This document shows, piece after piece, positions 25,814-35,507 of a stretch of 35,773 bases of DNA. Within the stretch, counting starts at the first letter, position 1. Each line of letters begins with the position of its first letter. The notes beneath the pieces are model-generated. The model had not been told where the DNA came from and did not search any database. It saw nothing but the letters and a program-made list of their open reading frames with translations. The translations under genes were made by a program, and so were the position numbers. Origin of the DNA: Granulosicoccus sp. (lineage in GTDB: Bacteria; Pseudomonadota; Gammaproteobacteria; Granulosicoccales; Granulosicoccaceae); assembly GCA_013002205.1 (NCBI GenBank), contig JABDKN010000042.1, forward strand, positions 1 through 35,773, read 5' to 3'.

Positions 25814-28474
25814 ATGACGAACAGCCCACACACCCCCATGATGCAGCAGTATCTTGGCATCAAGGCCCAGCACCCTGAATCCCTGCTGTTCTACCGCATG
25901 GGCGACTTCTACGAGTTGTTTCATGATGATGCCAGGCGAGCCGCAGAATTGCTGGACATCACCCTCACAGCGCGTGGCAAGAGCGCGGGAGAGTCGATCC
26001 CAATGGCCGGCATTCCCTATCACGCCGTGGATAACTATCTCGGCAGACTGGTACGCCTGGGTTTGTCCGTTGCCATTTGCGAGCAGACGGGTGCCGTCAA
26101 CGGCAAGGGACCGGTGACACGCGAGGTGGTTCGCGTGGTCACCCCCGGCACGCTGACCGAGGAATCGCTGCTGGCATCACGAGACGTGGCGCTGCTGGTC
26201 TGCGTCAGTGAAGGCAGGGAGGGGTTCGGTATAGCTGCGCTGGATGTCGCCGCCGGCGAGCTGAGTGTCATGCAGGTGCCCGACCGTTCCAGTTTGAACG
26301 CAGAACTTTCGCGACTGGATCCAGCCGAACTGCTGCTGGCCGAGGACAGCCCGCTGTACGCAGAGTTCTCTCAATACACTCGCCGCAGTCGGGCACCCTG
26401 GCTGTTCGATCCGGCTGCCACACGTAAACTGCTCACTGATCATTTCAAGGTGCGAAACCTGGAGGCGTTCGGGTGCGAGCACCTGACGCTGGCAGTTGGT
26501 GCCGCTGCGGTGGCGCTGGGCTATGCACGGGAAACACAGTTGAACGCGCTCGAGCAGGTCACTGACCTGCGTGTTGAGAATACTGCAGACACCATCATCC
26601 TCGACCCCGGTACACGGCGGCATCTCGAACTGGTGGAGAACGCTCGGCAGCAGTCGTCCAACACGCTCTTTAGCGTAATGGACCGCACGGCAAACGCAAT
26701 GGGTACGCGAACCCTGAAAGCCTGGCTGCAGCAACCTGTGCGCGACCGCGCGCTCATCAGCTGGCGCCAGGATTGCGTGGATGCCCTGATGCAGGATGAG
26801 ACCTGCCGCGACGTTGCCTCGATTCTGTCGCGTATTCACGACATGCAACGCATCCTGACCCGGGTGCAACTGCAAACCGCTCAACCGCGTGAACTGGAAA
26901 GGCTGCGCCTCAGCCTGGAATGCGTTCCGGACCTGGCCCTCTTGCTGGATACTGTCAATGCAACGCCGGGCCCGTTGACTGAAACACTCGAGATACTGCG
27001 CCTACCGGTACTGTCCGGCAGCTATCTCAAAGGCTCGATCCGCGAAAACCCGCCTGTGCTGCTGCGCGACGGTGGTGTCATTGCGGATGGTCATGACAGG
27101 GAACTGGATGAACTTCGCAGCCTGAGTGGCGATGCCACCGACTTCCTGGCACAGATGGAGCAGCGGGAAAGGCAGTCCACCGGTATCAGTTCACTTAAAG
27201 TGGGTTACAACCGCGTTCATGGTTTCTATATCGAGACGAGTCGCCAGAGTACACCGCCAGCACACTACATTCGGCGACAGACGCTCAAGAGCACAGAACG
27301 GTACATCACTCCCGAGCTCAAGGAACACGAAGACAGGGTGCTTGGCGCGCGTGAAAAGGCGCTGGCCAGGGAACGCGAGCTGTACAGTGACGTTCTGCGC
27401 ACGGTCTCACAGGAATTGAGCACCTTGCGTAGTATGGCGAACGCCATCGCTGAACTGGATGTGCTGAACAGCTTTGCACGCATCGCCGGTGAACTGAACT
27501 GGTGCCGCCCCGTTTTGAACGACGCCTCCGGTATCGCCATCGAATCGGGCAGGCATCCTGTGATAGAAGCGTTGATCGATGAACCGTTCGTGGCCAATCC
27601 GACCTATCTGGATGAACGCTGCCGGATGCTGCTCATCACAGGTCCGAACATGGGTGGCAAGTCAACCTTCATGCGCCAGACTGCCCTGATCGTCCTGCTG
27701 GCACATACCGGAAGCCGGGTACCGGCAAGCAGCGCCGTCATTGGTCCGATCGACCGCATTTTTACCCGTATCGGCGCCTCCGATGATCTTGCACGTGGCC
27801 AGTCCACCTTCATGGTGGAAATGACCGAGGCTGCGCATATCCTGCGCAATGCATCCACTCAGAGCCTGGTGCTGATGGACGAAGTGGGTCGCGGCACCAG
27901 CACCTACGATGGCCTGTCACTGGCCTGGGCATGCGCAGAGCATCTGGCTGAGAACAACCGCGCCCTGTGCCTGTTTGCCACTCATTATTTCGAACTCACC
28001 AGCATGGCCGCAGTGCATGAGCCTATCGAAAATGTCCATCTGGATGCAGTGGAGCACGATGGCAGGATCATCTTCATGCACAGTATCAAGACCGGCGCCA
28101 CTGACAGGAGTTACGGTCTGCAGGTTGCCGAGCTGGCAGGACTGCCCGCTACGGCGCTTGAGTATGCACGAGAGCGTCTGAGCGCCATGGAACAACACGC
28201 AGCCACCCGGACTGCTCCGGCGATAGACGTTCCGGAGGATGGGTCGCGCGGTGATAATTCACGGCAGGCGCTCGCCGAGGCGCAGCACGGGGATAACGCC
28301 TGCAGCAGGATTGACATGGCCAGCCACACCGTCACGCAGCTTGACCTGTTCGGTTCAGAGCAGGTACTGCGTGACTATCTGGCGGAGCTGGAACTCGATA
28401 CAATAACACCCAGGGAAGCCATGCATCACCTGTACGCAATGAACGAGCTGGCCAACCGGAAACCCCGACAGTAA
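25814..28474 (+). CDS. mutS: DNA mismatch repair protein MutS
   Basis: Mismatch-recognition ATPase of the MutSL pathway, 886 residues (E. coli 853). ATG at 25814 gives [36 protein letters not shown], with the Phe-x-Glu mismatch-probing motif in GDFYELF. The frame is open for 157 more codons upstream, but these overlap pncC on the other strand and have no MutS character. Later motifs: Walker [29 protein letters not shown], Walker [16 protein letters not shown] and FATHYFELT. The extra length is mainly near the C-terminus (about 800-850), in the linker before the tetramerisation region. Confidence 0.98.
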   Translation: MTNSPHTPMMQQYLGIKAQHPESLLFYRMGDFYELFHDDARRAAELLDITLTARGKSAGESIPMAGIPYHAVDNYLGRLVRLGLSVAICEQTGAVNGKGPVTREVVRVVTPGTLTEESLLASRDVALLVCVSEGREGFGIAALDVAAGELSVMQVPDRSSLNAELSRLDPAELLLAEDSPLYAEFSQYTRRSRAPWLFDPAATRKLLTDHFKVRNLEAFGCEHLTLAVGAAAVALGYARETQLNALEQVTDLRVENTADTIILDPGTRRHLELVENARQQSSNTLFSVMDRTANAMGTRTLKAWLQQPVRDRALISWRQDCVDALMQDETCRDVASILSRIHDMQRILTRVQLQTAQPRELERLRLSLECVPDLALLLDTVNATPGPLTETLEILRLPVLSGSYLKGSIRENPPVLLRDGGVIADGHDRELDELRSLSGDATDFLAQMEQRERQSTGISSLKVGYNRVHGFYIETSRQSTPPAHYIRRQTLKSTERYITPELKEHEDRVLGAREKALARERELYSDVLRTVSQELSTLRSMANAIAELDVLNSFARIAGELNWCRPVLNDASGIAIESGRHPVIEALIDEPFVANPTYLDERCRMLLITGPNMGGKSTFMRQTALIVLLAHTGSRVPASSAVIGPIDRIFTRIGASDDLARGQSTFMVEMTEAAHILRNASTQSLVLMDEVGRGTSTYDGLSLAWACAEHLAENNRALCLFATHYFELTSMAAVHEPIENVHLDAVEHDGRIIFMHSIKTGATDRSYGLQVAELAGLPATALEYARERLSAMEQHAATRTAPAIDVPEDGSRGDNSRQALAEAQHGDNACSRIDMASHTVTQLDLFGSEQVLRDYLAELELDTITPREAMHHLYAMNELANRKPRQ

Positions 28475-28477
28475 TGC

Positions 28478-28494
28478 GTGCCATGCAATGGCAC
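28478..28494. repeat. inverted repeat between mutS and nadK
   Basis: Perfect 7-bp inverted repeat GTGCCAT-GCA-ATGGCAC four bases after the mutS stop codon, with no following T run. It contains the ATG at 28488 that is in frame with nadK, which argues for the later nadK start. It could be a weak transcript-end hairpin or an operator. Confidence 0.7.
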
Positions 28495-28523
28495 CTGTCA
28501 CCTTGGCGTGCTACTTTACAGCA

Positions 28524-29384
28524 ATGACAAACTTCTCCCGGGCAGGTCTTCTTGTCAAATTCAATGATGAGAGCGTTGCCAATACACTGGCCGATGTCGT
28601 TGGCTGCCTGGAACATCTGGGTATCGAGGTCGTACTGGAAAACAGCACTCGCGGACTGATGCCGGGTCGCCCGACTGTGCCTGTCGCCGAGATTGCCGAG
28701 CTATGCGACCTGGCGGTGGTCATCGGGGGTGACGGCACATTGCTCAGCGCAGCGCGCTCCCTGGTAGATCATCAAATTCCTATCGTCGGTATCAACCGCG
28801 GCCGACTCGGTTTCCTGGTGGACGTCTCGCCTGACAGAGGTCTGGATCAACTGGTGCAGATCGTCAATGGACAACATATCGAGGAAAACCGTGCACTGCT
28901 GCAGACCCGGATACTCAGGGACGGTGAATGCATAGCCAGTTCCTATGCATTCAATGACACTGTAATACGTGTGCGGGATCTCCTGCAGATCATGGACTTC
29001 GATGTCATCATCGACGATGTGCTGGTCACCCATCAACGTGCTGATGGGCTGATCATCGCCACGCCCTCGGGCAGTACTGCCTATTCACTGTCCAACGGCG
29101 GTCCGATCGTCGGCCCAACAATCGATGCACTGGTCGTACAACCAATCTGCCCGCACACACTGACCAGTCGACCCTTGATGGTGGATGCCAACTCTACCGT
29201 CCGGGTGCATCTGTGGGATGACGACGTGGCGCGTGCACAGGTCGTCTGTGACGGACAGATCTACATGGATGCGATGCTGGGGGATATGATAGAAATCAAG
29301 CGCAACGTCAATCGGGTACGACTGCTTCACCCCGAGACTTACGATTACCATCGCATACTGCGCGAGAAGCTCAACTGGGGCTGA
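28524..29384 (+). CDS. nadK: NAD kinase
   Basis: Cytoplasmic ATP-NAD kinase producing NADP, 286 residues. The diagnostic GGDGTLLSAAR motif carries the catalytic Asp; NRGRLGFLVDV, the ADGLIIATPSGSTAYSLSNGGPIV block and CPHTLTSRPL also match. ATG at 28524 (MTNFSRAGLLVKF) matches the family N-terminus; an in-frame ATG at 28488 lies inside a hairpin. Neither has a good ribosome-binding site. It is followed 17 bp later by recN, the common nadK-recN order. Confidence 0.97.
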   Translation: MTNFSRAGLLVKFNDESVANTLADVVGCLEHLGIEVVLENSTRGLMPGRPTVPVAEIAELCDLAVVIGGDGTLLSAARSLVDHQIPIVGINRGRLGFLVDVSPDRGLDQLVQIVNGQHIEENRALLQTRILRDGECIASSYAFNDTVIRVRDLLQIMDFDVIIDDVLVTHQRADGLIIATPSGSTAYSLSNGGPIVGPTIDALVVQPICPHTLTSRPLMVDANSTVRVHLWDDDVARAQVVCDGQIYMDAMLGDMIEIKRNVNRVRLLHPETYDYHRILREKLNWG

Positions 29385-29401
29385 CCCATCGGTACCAACC
29401 A

Positions 29402-31066
29402 TTGCTTACCCATCTGCACATCAGGCACTTCGCCATCATAGAGAACTCGGAACTGGAATTCGAGCAAGGGTTGACTGCACTGACGGGTGAGACGGGTGCG
29501 GGCAAATCCATACTCCTCGACGCCCTGGGACTGGTCCTCGGGTCGCGGGCAAGTTCGACAGACATTCAGCAGGGAGCGGACAGGGCGGACATCACGGCAA
29601 GTTTCAATCTCGAACAGCTGCCACAGGTTTCACTTTGGTTGAAAGAGCAGGAACTGGATGCCGATGAGGACTGCCTGATACGGCGAACAGTGTCCGCCAA
29701 CGGTAAATCCAGGGCGACCATCAATGACGTACCGGTATCGGTGCAACTGCTCAGAACACTCGGCGAGCAATTGGTGGCCATACATGGTCAGCACGCCTTC
29801 CAGACACTGGTCAAACAAGGTGAACAACGGCAGTTACTGGATCGTTATGCCGGACTGGCGCAAGCCGAACGTGTGAGCAAGGCATTTGATGCCTGGCTGG
29901 CCGCACACGAGGCTGTCGAGAATCAGCAGCGTGATGCGGCCCAGCGAAGCCAGCGTATCGACCTGCTGAGCTTTCAGCTACAGGAATTCGATGAACTGGA
30001 CATCGGACATGCCTCCGTCGAGGACATCGAATCCGAACACCGATGGCTGGCCAGCAGTGATCGTATCCTGGCCTTGTGCGAGCAGACACTGGAGTCGATC
30101 GATGAGACGGCGTACCCGGCCCTCACCAGGGCAAGTGCGCCGCTGAGCGAACTGGTGAAAATTGATGAACGATTGCGCGAAGCTCTCGACTTGATCGAAT
30201 CTGCGGCCATTCAGGTCGCTGAATCAACCCATCTTCTGCGCAGTACGCTGGGAAATCTCGAACACGATGATGCCCGTCTGGCATGGCTGGAGCAGAAACT
30301 CGGTGCCCTGCATTCCCTGGCCAGAAAACACCAGTGCGCCATGCATGAGCTACCGGTCAAAGAGCAGGCAATGCGCGACGAATTCGATACCCTGACCGAT
30401 CCGGGCAAGGCAGGTGATGAACTGGTTCGTACACGAGATGCGCTGCGCGGTATCTATGACGGTGAGGCGGATAAGCTGTCCCGGCATCGACGCAAACACG
30501 CGCGACTGCTGGCCACTACCATCACCGATGCCATGCAGGGACTGAACATGACCGGCGGCGTATTCAAGGTCAGTGTGTCGACAGACAGAAGCCAGCCTCA
30601 CCGGCACGGTTACGACCGCATCCAGTTTCTGGTCAGCCCGAATCCCGGTGTCGATCCTGCGCCGCTATCACGCGTGGCATCAGGTGGCGAGTTGTCGCGC
30701 ATAAGCCTTTGCATGACACTGGCTACACTGGATTCGCACACCGTGCCAACGCTTGTATTCGACGAGGTCGATTCAGGTGTCGGTGGAGCAGTTGCGTCGA
30801 CGGTGGGACGCATACTGAGACAGGTGGGCAGCAGGTCGCAGGTACTGTGCGTTACGCACCTTGCACAGGTTGCCTCGCAGGCACATCATCACCTGCAGAT
30901 CAGCAAGCGTGTGGTCCGCGGCAAGACGAGAACCTCGGTCAAAGCGCTGGACGCGGAAGGTACCCGTGAAGAGATTGCACGTATGCTCGGTGGCTCAACC
31001 ATCACTACCCGCAGTCGGCAGCACGCTCAGGAAATGCTGGATTCTGCCGAGTCCGGCTCTTCCTGA
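29402..31066 (+). CDS. recN: DNA repair protein RecN
   Basis: SMC-like ATPase in double-strand-break repair, 554 residues. It starts with TTG at 29402, giving MLTHLHIRHFAIIENSELEF, the family N-terminus. Walker A is GETGAGKS (29-36). The long central coiled-coil arms (about 150-370) are evident, and the C-terminal ABC signature region VASGGELSRISLCM precedes Walker B TLVFDEVDSGVGGAVA. The rare start and lack of a Shine-Dalgarno suggest low or coupled translation from nadK, 17 bp upstream. No LexA box was found nearby, although recN is often SOS-regulated. Its last 40 bp overlap the 3' end of fur on the opposite strand. Confidence 0.95.
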   Translation: MLTHLHIRHFAIIENSELEFEQGLTALTGETGAGKSILLDALGLVLGSRASSTDIQQGADRADITASFNLEQLPQVSLWLKEQELDADEDCLIRRTVSANGKSRATINDVPVSVQLLRTLGEQLVAIHGQHAFQTLVKQGEQRQLLDRYAGLAQAERVSKAFDAWLAAHEAVENQQRDAAQRSQRIDLLSFQLQEFDELDIGHASVEDIESEHRWLASSDRILALCEQTLESIDETAYPALTRASAPLSELVKIDERLREALDLIESAAIQVAESTHLLRSTLGNLEHDDARLAWLEQKLGALHSLARKHQCAMHELPVKEQAMRDEFDTLTDPGKAGDELVRTRDALRGIYDGEADKLSRHRRKHARLLATTITDAMQGLNMTGGVFKVSVSTDRSQPHRHGYDRIQFLVSPNPGVDPAPLSRVASGGELSRISLCMTLATLDSHTVPTLVFDEVDSGVGGAVASTVGRILRQVGSRSQVLCVTHLAQVASQAHHHLQISKRVVRGKTRTSVKALDAEGTREEIARMLGGSTITTRSRQHAQEMLDSAESGSS

Positions 31067-31473
31067 AAGACACCGTACAAAATGATCTTGTGATCCGTCA
31101 GCGAGTAGCCCAGTTCCTCGGCGATTTCCGCCAGGCGTTTCTCGATCAGTTCGTCCTTGAACTCCGATACCTTGCCTGACTTGACACAGACTATGTGATC
31201 GTGGTTATCACCGGTATCGAGTTCAAAAATTGCCTGCCCACCATCGAAATGATGCCGTGTCACGAGGCCTGCGGCCTCGAACTGGGTGAGAACGCGGTAA
31301 ACCGTTGCCAGGCCCACGTCACTACCCTGGTTGAGCAACGCCTTGTACACATCCTCGGCGCTCATGTGATGCTGCTCCGCGCCTTCGAGAATCTCGAGTA
31401 TATTCAACCTGGGCAATGTGACCTTCAGGCCTGCTTTGCGCAAGTCACGTGAAATGGTCTGATTGTGTGTCAT
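31027..31473 (-). CDS. fur: ferric uptake regulator Fur
   Basis: Iron-responsive DNA-binding repressor, 148 residues from ATG 31473 (GGTGG lies just upstream; the frame is open to 31554, but that part is in the promoter region). The winged-helix part has AGLKVTLPRLNILEIL and SDVGLATVYRVLTQFEAAGLV. The metal-binding part has RHHFDGG, FELDTGDNHDHIVC and FKDELIEKRLAEIAEELGY. The structural-zinc CxxC is altered to C96-V-K-S99, so one cysteine is lost; the C-terminal cysteines of E. coli Fur are also absent. Pseudomonas Fur lacks the pair as well, so function is likely retained. A -10-like TATACT lies at 31519-31524 (minus strand). It is divergent from bamE, a frequent arrangement. Confidence 0.95.
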   Translation of the reverse strand: MTHNQTISRDLRKAGLKVTLPRLNILEILEGAEQHHMSAEDVYKALLNQGSDVGLATVYRVLTQFEAAGLVTRHHFDGGQAIFELDTGDNHDHIVCVKSGKVSEFKDELIEKRLAEIAEELGYSLTDHKIILYGVFQEEPDSAESSIS

Positions 31474-31559
31474 TGTGTTGCCACCACGGTTGAGACAGCT
31501 GTTGGAAATCCACCGGGAAGTATACGACAATATCCCCTCAGTTCTCATGGACATCGACT

Positions 31560-31976
31560 ATGCGTAGTGCAATCAGCCTGGCTCTGACGCTATTACTATT
31601 GACTGCCTGTGGAGGAGACCCGTTCTGGTTGCCGCGAGCCCACAAGATCAGCATTCAACAGGGAAATCTTCTCGACGAGGAGCAATTGTCGAGAGTCGCA
31701 GTCGGCATGGATCGCGAACTGGTGCGCGACCTGCTCGGTTCTCCCGTCGTCGACACCCCCTTTCACCGGGATCGCTGGGACTATCTCTACACAAGAGGTC
31801 CGGCCGGATCGGCCATCAAGGCGCGGCGAGTGAGCATCCTGTTTGAGGACGATGCAATCAGTCGGATCGACAGTAACCGGGATATCGAATCCGGTGAAGT
31901 GCCGGAGCGACGTTACTGGTGGGAACGCATCACCGGTGAGGACAGCGATGCCGATCCGTATCCTCAGGTAGACTGA
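31560..31976 (+). CDS. bamE: outer-membrane assembly lipoprotein BamE
   Basis: Lipoprotein of the BAM complex that inserts beta-barrel proteins in the outer membrane, 138 residues. The signal [17 protein letters not shown] has its lipobox at LTAC (Cys17). The SmpA/OmlA fold is recognisable: [53 protein letters not shown], where GM...VRDLLGSP and DRWDY are the family hallmarks. The acidic C-terminal extension (about 115-138) is poorly conserved. It is divergent from fur across 86 bp; no Fur box was recognised in that gap. It overlaps the 3' end of rnfH by 13 bp. Confidence 0.96.
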   Translation: MRSAISLALTLLLLTACGGDPFWLPRAHKISIQQGNLLDEEQLSRVAVGMDRELVRDLLGSPVVDTPFHRDRWDYLYTRGPAGSAIKARRVSILFEDDAISRIDSNRDIESGEVPERRYWWERITGEDSDADPYPQVD

Positions 31977-32311
31977 CGGGCCCGTTGGCGTCGCATGTCC
32001 TTGGGATCCTGCTGTAACGGTCGATAGATCTCCACCCGATCACCCGCCTGGCATCGGTAGTTATCCTCTACCTTTTCGCTGTAGACACCCAGTGGCGCCT
32101 GCAACGGATCTGTATCCACCCTGGCATCCAACGGTATCAAGCCGGCGCCCACCGCCAGCCGGACTGCCTCCCTGGCCGTGGTGCCCGGGCACACATCAAG
32201 CTCGACACGGTACTGCACTTCCGGCATGGCCAGCACCACCTCGACGGGTATCGACGAATCGGGACTGCTGTCATGTGCAGGCATCGGATTGCCCGCTGCT
32301 GATCGATTCAC
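31964..32311 (-). CDS. rnfH: RnfH/RatB family ubiquitin-like protein
   Basis: Small beta-grasp protein of the RnfH family, 115 residues from GTG at 32311. The conserved core is [32 protein letters not shown], then [43 protein letters not shown], whose [17 protein letters not shown] end is diagnostic. The GTG overlaps the ratA stop (GTGA), implying translational coupling; an internal ATG at 32284 is an alternative start. Biochemical role is not established. Confidence 0.93.
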   Translation of the reverse strand: MNRSAAGNPMPAHDSSPDSSIPVEVVLAMPEVQYRVELDVCPGTTAREAVRLAVGAGLIPLDARVDTDPLQAPLGVYSEKVEDNYRCQAGDRVEIYRPLQQDPKDMRRQRARQST

Positions 32312-32742
32312 GCACGGTTTATCTCGTCGGCGCGTTTGACGAATGCAGCGACCATGGTATCGCAGATTTTCGTGAATGCCGGACCCATCAGCGCGGCAAA
32401 CAAGCGACTTCTGAACTCGAATTCGATTTCCAGCTCGACTCGACAGGCGGTCTCATCGATGGCTTTGAAACGCCAGGTGCCACTGAGGCTGCTGAAGGGG
32501 CCGTCCACCAGTGCCAAATGGATGGCCTCGTTCTCTACCAGCCTGTTGCGCGTCGTGAAGCGCATACCCCGCATACGACGATCGATCGTGATCGACGCAA
32601 TCTGCAGCTCCTCTGTCTGCTCGACAACCCGGGTGGCCTGGCACCAGGGAAGGAACTCGGGATAAGAGGCGACATCGCGCACCAGTTCGTACATTTCAGC
32701 GCTGGAGTGAGAAACGAGAGCTGAGCGAGCGATAGTTGGCAT
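32308..32742 (-). CDS. ratA: RatA/PasT family protein (Coq10-like START domain)
   Basis: A 144-residue START/SRPBCC-fold protein. MPTIARSALVSHSSAEMYELVRDVASYPEFLPWCQATRVV and the C-terminal ALMGPAFTKICDTMVAAFVKRADEI are typical. E. coli RatA was reported to block 70S assembly, but the family is also the bacterial counterpart of Coq10, which assists ubiquinone function. Its broad conservation beside smpB suggests a housekeeping role rather than a mobile toxin. It is coupled to rnfH by a 4-bp overlap and divergent from smpB across 57 bp. Confidence 0.94.
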   Translation of the reverse strand: MPTIARSALVSHSSAEMYELVRDVASYPEFLPWCQATRVVEQTEELQIASITIDRRMRGMRFTTRNRLVENEAIHLALVDGPFSSLSGTWRFKAIDETACRVELEIEFEFRSRLFAALMGPAFTKICDTMVAAFVKRADEINRA

Positions 32743-32799
32743 GTCGGTATCGTTGGGGTCCTGTCACGCCGATGAGCGAAGCGGCCGTATAATGATCGC

Positions 32800-33282
32800 A
32801 TGGCGAAAAAGAACAAAGACAAAAAGATCTCAGCTGGTGCGCTGATTGCCCGTAACAAGCGGGCGACCTTCGACTACAAAATAGATGAGAAATTCGAAGC
32901 AGGCCTGGTTCTCCAGGGGTGGGAGGTCAAGAGTCTGCGTGAAGGGCGAGTCCAGCTGGTCGATGGCTACGTGCAACTGCTGCGCGGCGAGGCGTGGCTG
33001 TATGGCTGTAACATCAATCCGCTCAACTCTGCCTCGACGCATTATGTGGCGGAAAATCAGCGTCGCCGCAAACTGCTGCTCAATCGACGTGAACTGTCCA
33101 GACTCATTGGTGCCGTCGAGCGCAAGGGCTATACGATCGTCGCCATGTCCATGTACTGGAAAACCGGCAAGGTGAAGATTGAAATCGGCATTGGCAAGGG
33201 CAAGAAGGAGTTTGACAAACGAGCATCCATCAAGGACCGGGACTGGCAACGCGACAAAGCGCGAGTCGTCAGAACTCACTGA
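32800..33282 (+). CDS. smpB: SsrA-binding protein SmpB
   Basis: RNA-binding partner of tmRNA in trans-translation rescue of stalled ribosomes, 160 residues. It begins [28 protein letters not shown]. The OB-fold core shows [23 protein letters not shown] and the basic C-terminal tail [23 protein letters not shown] enters the decoding centre. The tmRNA gene ssrA is not seen in this window. It is convergent with dnaQ, 32 bp apart. Confidence 0.98.
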   Translation: MAKKNKDKKISAGALIARNKRATFDYKIDEKFEAGLVLQGWEVKSLREGRVQLVDGYVQLLRGEAWLYGCNINPLNSASTHYVAENQRRRKLLLNRRELSRLIGAVERKGYTIVAMSMYWKTGKVKIEIGIGKGKKEFDKRASIKDRDWQRDKARVVRTH

Positions 33283-33314
33283 ATTCACCGCTCACAGCGC
33301 GCCGGGTAAACCAG

Positions 33315-34052
33315 TCAACTCAACTCGACGCTGCCAGGCAGCCTGTCCCAGGCACAGCCATCATCGGCCTTGCGCAGTTTCTCAAGCCAGTGCTCATGCG
33401 CCTTGAGCTCCTCGCTGTTCGCCCGCAGCAGTCGCAGCCGACTGACATCCAGACTGGCACCCACGTGCTCGACTTCTGATCCACCCTGTGAGTCCTGGTC
33501 CAGTGACAAATCGGTCTGTCCCCCGGTCATTACCAGGTAGACATCGGCCAGAATTTCCGAATCCAGCAACGCCCCGTGCAGCGTCCTGTGCGCATTGTTG
33601 ACGCCAAGCCGCTTGCACAGTGCATCCAGTGAGTTGCGCTGGCCGGGAAACTGCGTTCGTGCCAGTGCCAGGGTATCGGTTACACGACAGATCTCGGACA
33701 GCACCAGGGGCTCGTTACACAGGCGGAACTCATGTTCGATGAAGCCGACATCGAAATCGGCGTTGTGAATGATCAGTTCAGCGCCGACCAGATAGTCCCG
33801 CAACCGGGCAGAGACGCTGGCAAAGCGTGGCTTGTCAGCCAGGAATTCGTTACTGATCCCATGCACAGCCATGGCGCCGGGATCGATCTCACGATCAGGT
33901 TGGAGATAGATGTGCAGGTTGTTTCCCGTGAGCCTGCGCTCCCTGAGTTCGACACAGCCGATCTCGATGATCCGGTGACCGCTTGTGGGATCAAGCCCGG
34001 TGGTCTCGGTATCAAGAACGACCATGCGGTTACCGGTGTTCTGTCCGATCAT
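33315..34052 (-). CDS. dnaQ: DNA polymerase III epsilon subunit (proofreading exonuclease)
   Basis: 3'-5' proofreading exonuclease of the replicative polymerase, 245 residues. The DEDDh motifs are intact: VLDTETTGLDP (Exo I Asp-x-Glu), HNADFDVGFIEHEF (Exo II Asp) and the HRTLHGALLDSEILADVY block (Exo III His and Asp). The C-terminal part (about 190-245) is the tail that usually binds the alpha subunit. ATG at 34052 is taken; an ATG nine codons in would also give the family N-terminus. rnhA, its normal neighbour, lies 1.5 kb away, separated by the SGNH gene. Confidence 0.97.
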   Translation of the reverse strand: MIGQNTGNRMVVLDTETTGLDPTSGHRIIEIGCVELRERRLTGNNLHIYLQPDREIDPGAMAVHGISNEFLADKPRFASVSARLRDYLVGAELIIHNADFDVGFIEHEFRLCNEPLVLSEICRVTDTLALARTQFPGQRNSLDALCKRLGVNNAHRTLHGALLDSEILADVYLVMTGGQTDLSLDQDSQGGSEVEHVGASLDVSRLRLLRANSEELKAHEHWLEKLRKADDGCAWDRLPGSVELS

Positions 34053-34180
34053 AAACTATGCAATTTCGTGGAATTCCCAATTTTATAAATCATATACGAA
34101 GAATGCCAGAGGCAGAATTTCTGCACAACAAGGATGCCAGGGGAAGCATCCGGGTACAGGCGTCGACACACATGCGCTGT

Positions 34181-34241
34181 TGACGGGAAGTGATTGACCT
34201 CAATGAGGTTACCCGGATTCGGGTTATCATACTGACGGGAA
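34181..34241. repeat. direct repeats and paired small hairpins upstream of the SGNH gene
   Basis: TGACGGGAA occurs twice (34181-34189 and 34233-34241), 52 bp apart, close to five helical turns. Between them are two back-to-back inverted repeats, ACCTC-AAT-GAGGT (34197-34209) and ACCCG-GATT-CGGGT (34211-34224). All lie 55-115 bp before the GTG start of the SGNH gene and may be operator or leader structure. No convincing sigma70 pair was found. Confidence 0.6.
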
Positions 34242-34295
34242 TACAGTGACTGATACATACTGAAAACGAATCTGGAGGGAGCAGGCAGAGCCATC

Positions 34296-35507
34296 GTGTC
34301 GGCGTTAAAAAACACCATTCAAAATCTGCTGCTTGTCTGTCTGTCGTTGCTATTCTGCCTGTTAATCGGAGAATTAATACTTCGAGCCCTTGACTATCCA
34401 GGCAAAATCGCCTCACCCCAGGAAAGTGATGACTTCTACCGGTATTCGGCGGAAGTACATCATAGATTCATCGGAAACTCTGCAAAACCACACAAGTCCA
34501 CCGAATACGATTATATCTGGAAGATCAACAGGCACGGAATGTCTGACCGAAGCAACCGTGACCTGTGGAGCGAAAACCGCAAAATCCTTATTCTCGGTGA
34601 CTCCATGATCCAGGGTTATGGCGTGGCACTTGAGGACTCCGCAGTCTACAAGCTCGAAGACAGGCTTGCTGCTTTGGACGATTCGAGAAAGGTGGAATTG
34701 ATCAACGGGGCAATTTTCGGTTACAGCCCGGTTCTGCAGGCAGTATACCTGGACGAATTATTTGAAACTTTCGCTCCAGATGGGGTCGTGGTTGTTTTAT
34801 ATCTCGGAAACGATATCAGTGATGACCATTTTTATCGGGCTTTCCTGGCCGATCCGGACAAATCCGTGCATAAGCGAAATGCCGATATCATCTGGCCCTG
34901 GTCCTACGCGGATAGACTGCTGGAGAAAAAAAATGATGAACGCACGCGTAATCGACCAGCAACTGAGCACAGAAGTATTGCAGTGCGTTTGAAGCGGCGT
35001 TTAGAACGTGAATTGAAAAGATTCAAGATTGGCCAGTTAGGGCTGAGCATAGTTGACAGGAGTCGGAAGCAGAGAGATGAGCGCAGATGGCTTGAAGCCA
35101 TGGCAGAACTGAAAACGCAGTATGCAGAGGACATCCGTGTTAACGCTGGACTTGTCAATCACGATGTACTTTCAAGAGAACAACGTCGGACATTATGGAG
35201 ACCTACATTGGAGTCCTTGAAACGCATGAAAGCGAGCTGCGATAAACGCGGCGTACCGTTCGGACTGATCAGCATCCCTGAAATAGCCACAACGGTTTCG
35301 ACGTTCGAGGAGCCGTCAGAAATCCTGGGATCGTTCGCGGATCAACACGGGATATCGTATCTGGATTTGAGAATTGATCTGCAGGATTATTCACGAAAGC
35401 AGTTGGTGTTCGACATTGACGGGCATTTCCACCCCGACGGTAATACGATACTGGCGGATGCGATGTTCGATTACCTGGTTGACTTTGGTCTGGATACTTC
35501 TGAATAG
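34296..35507 (+). CDS. membrane-anchored SGNH/GDSL-type hydrolase
   Basis: A 403-residue predicted esterase or acetyl-transferring hydrolase facing the periplasm. One N-terminal membrane helix (about 10-30) anchors it. SGNH blocks: GDSM with Ser103, NGAIFGYS (block II Gly region), LGND with Asn172, and D-G-H-F-H (375-379) supplying the catalytic Asp/His. A basic helical insertion (about 205-260; RLKRRLERELKRF) separates the blocks. It starts at GTG 34296 behind a GGAGGGAGCAGG run at a somewhat long distance. G+C content is visibly lower (about 45%) than its neighbours and AGA codons are more frequent. It splits the dnaQ-rnhA pair on the opposite strand, so it was probably acquired. Relatives often modify exopolysaccharides, but the substrate is unknown. 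Confidence 0.85.
   Translation: MSALKNTIQNLLLVCLSLLFCLLIGELILRALDYPGKIASPQESDDFYRYSAEVHHRFIGNSAKPHKSTEYDYIWKINRHGMSDRSNRDLWSENRKILILGDSMIQGYGVALEDSAVYKLEDRLAALDDSRKVELINGAIFGYSPVLQAVYLDELFETFAPDGVVVVLYLGNDISDDHFYRAFLADPDKSVHKRNADIIWPWSYADRLLEKKNDERTRNRPATEHRSIAVRLKRRLERELKRFKIGQLGLSIVDRSRKQRDERRWLEAMAELKTQYAEDIRVNAGLVNHDVLSREQRRTLWRPTLESLKRMKASCDKRGVPFGLISIPEIATTVSTFEEPSEILGSFADQHGISYLDLRIDLQDYSRKQLVFDIDGHFHPDGNTILADAMFDYLVDFGLDTSE

Noticed and set aside
31964-32742. ratA/rnfH as a mobile toxin-antitoxin pair
   Set aside because: The 'toxin-antitoxin' label is historical. Conserved position beside smpB and bamE and the Coq10-like fold indicate housekeeping genes.
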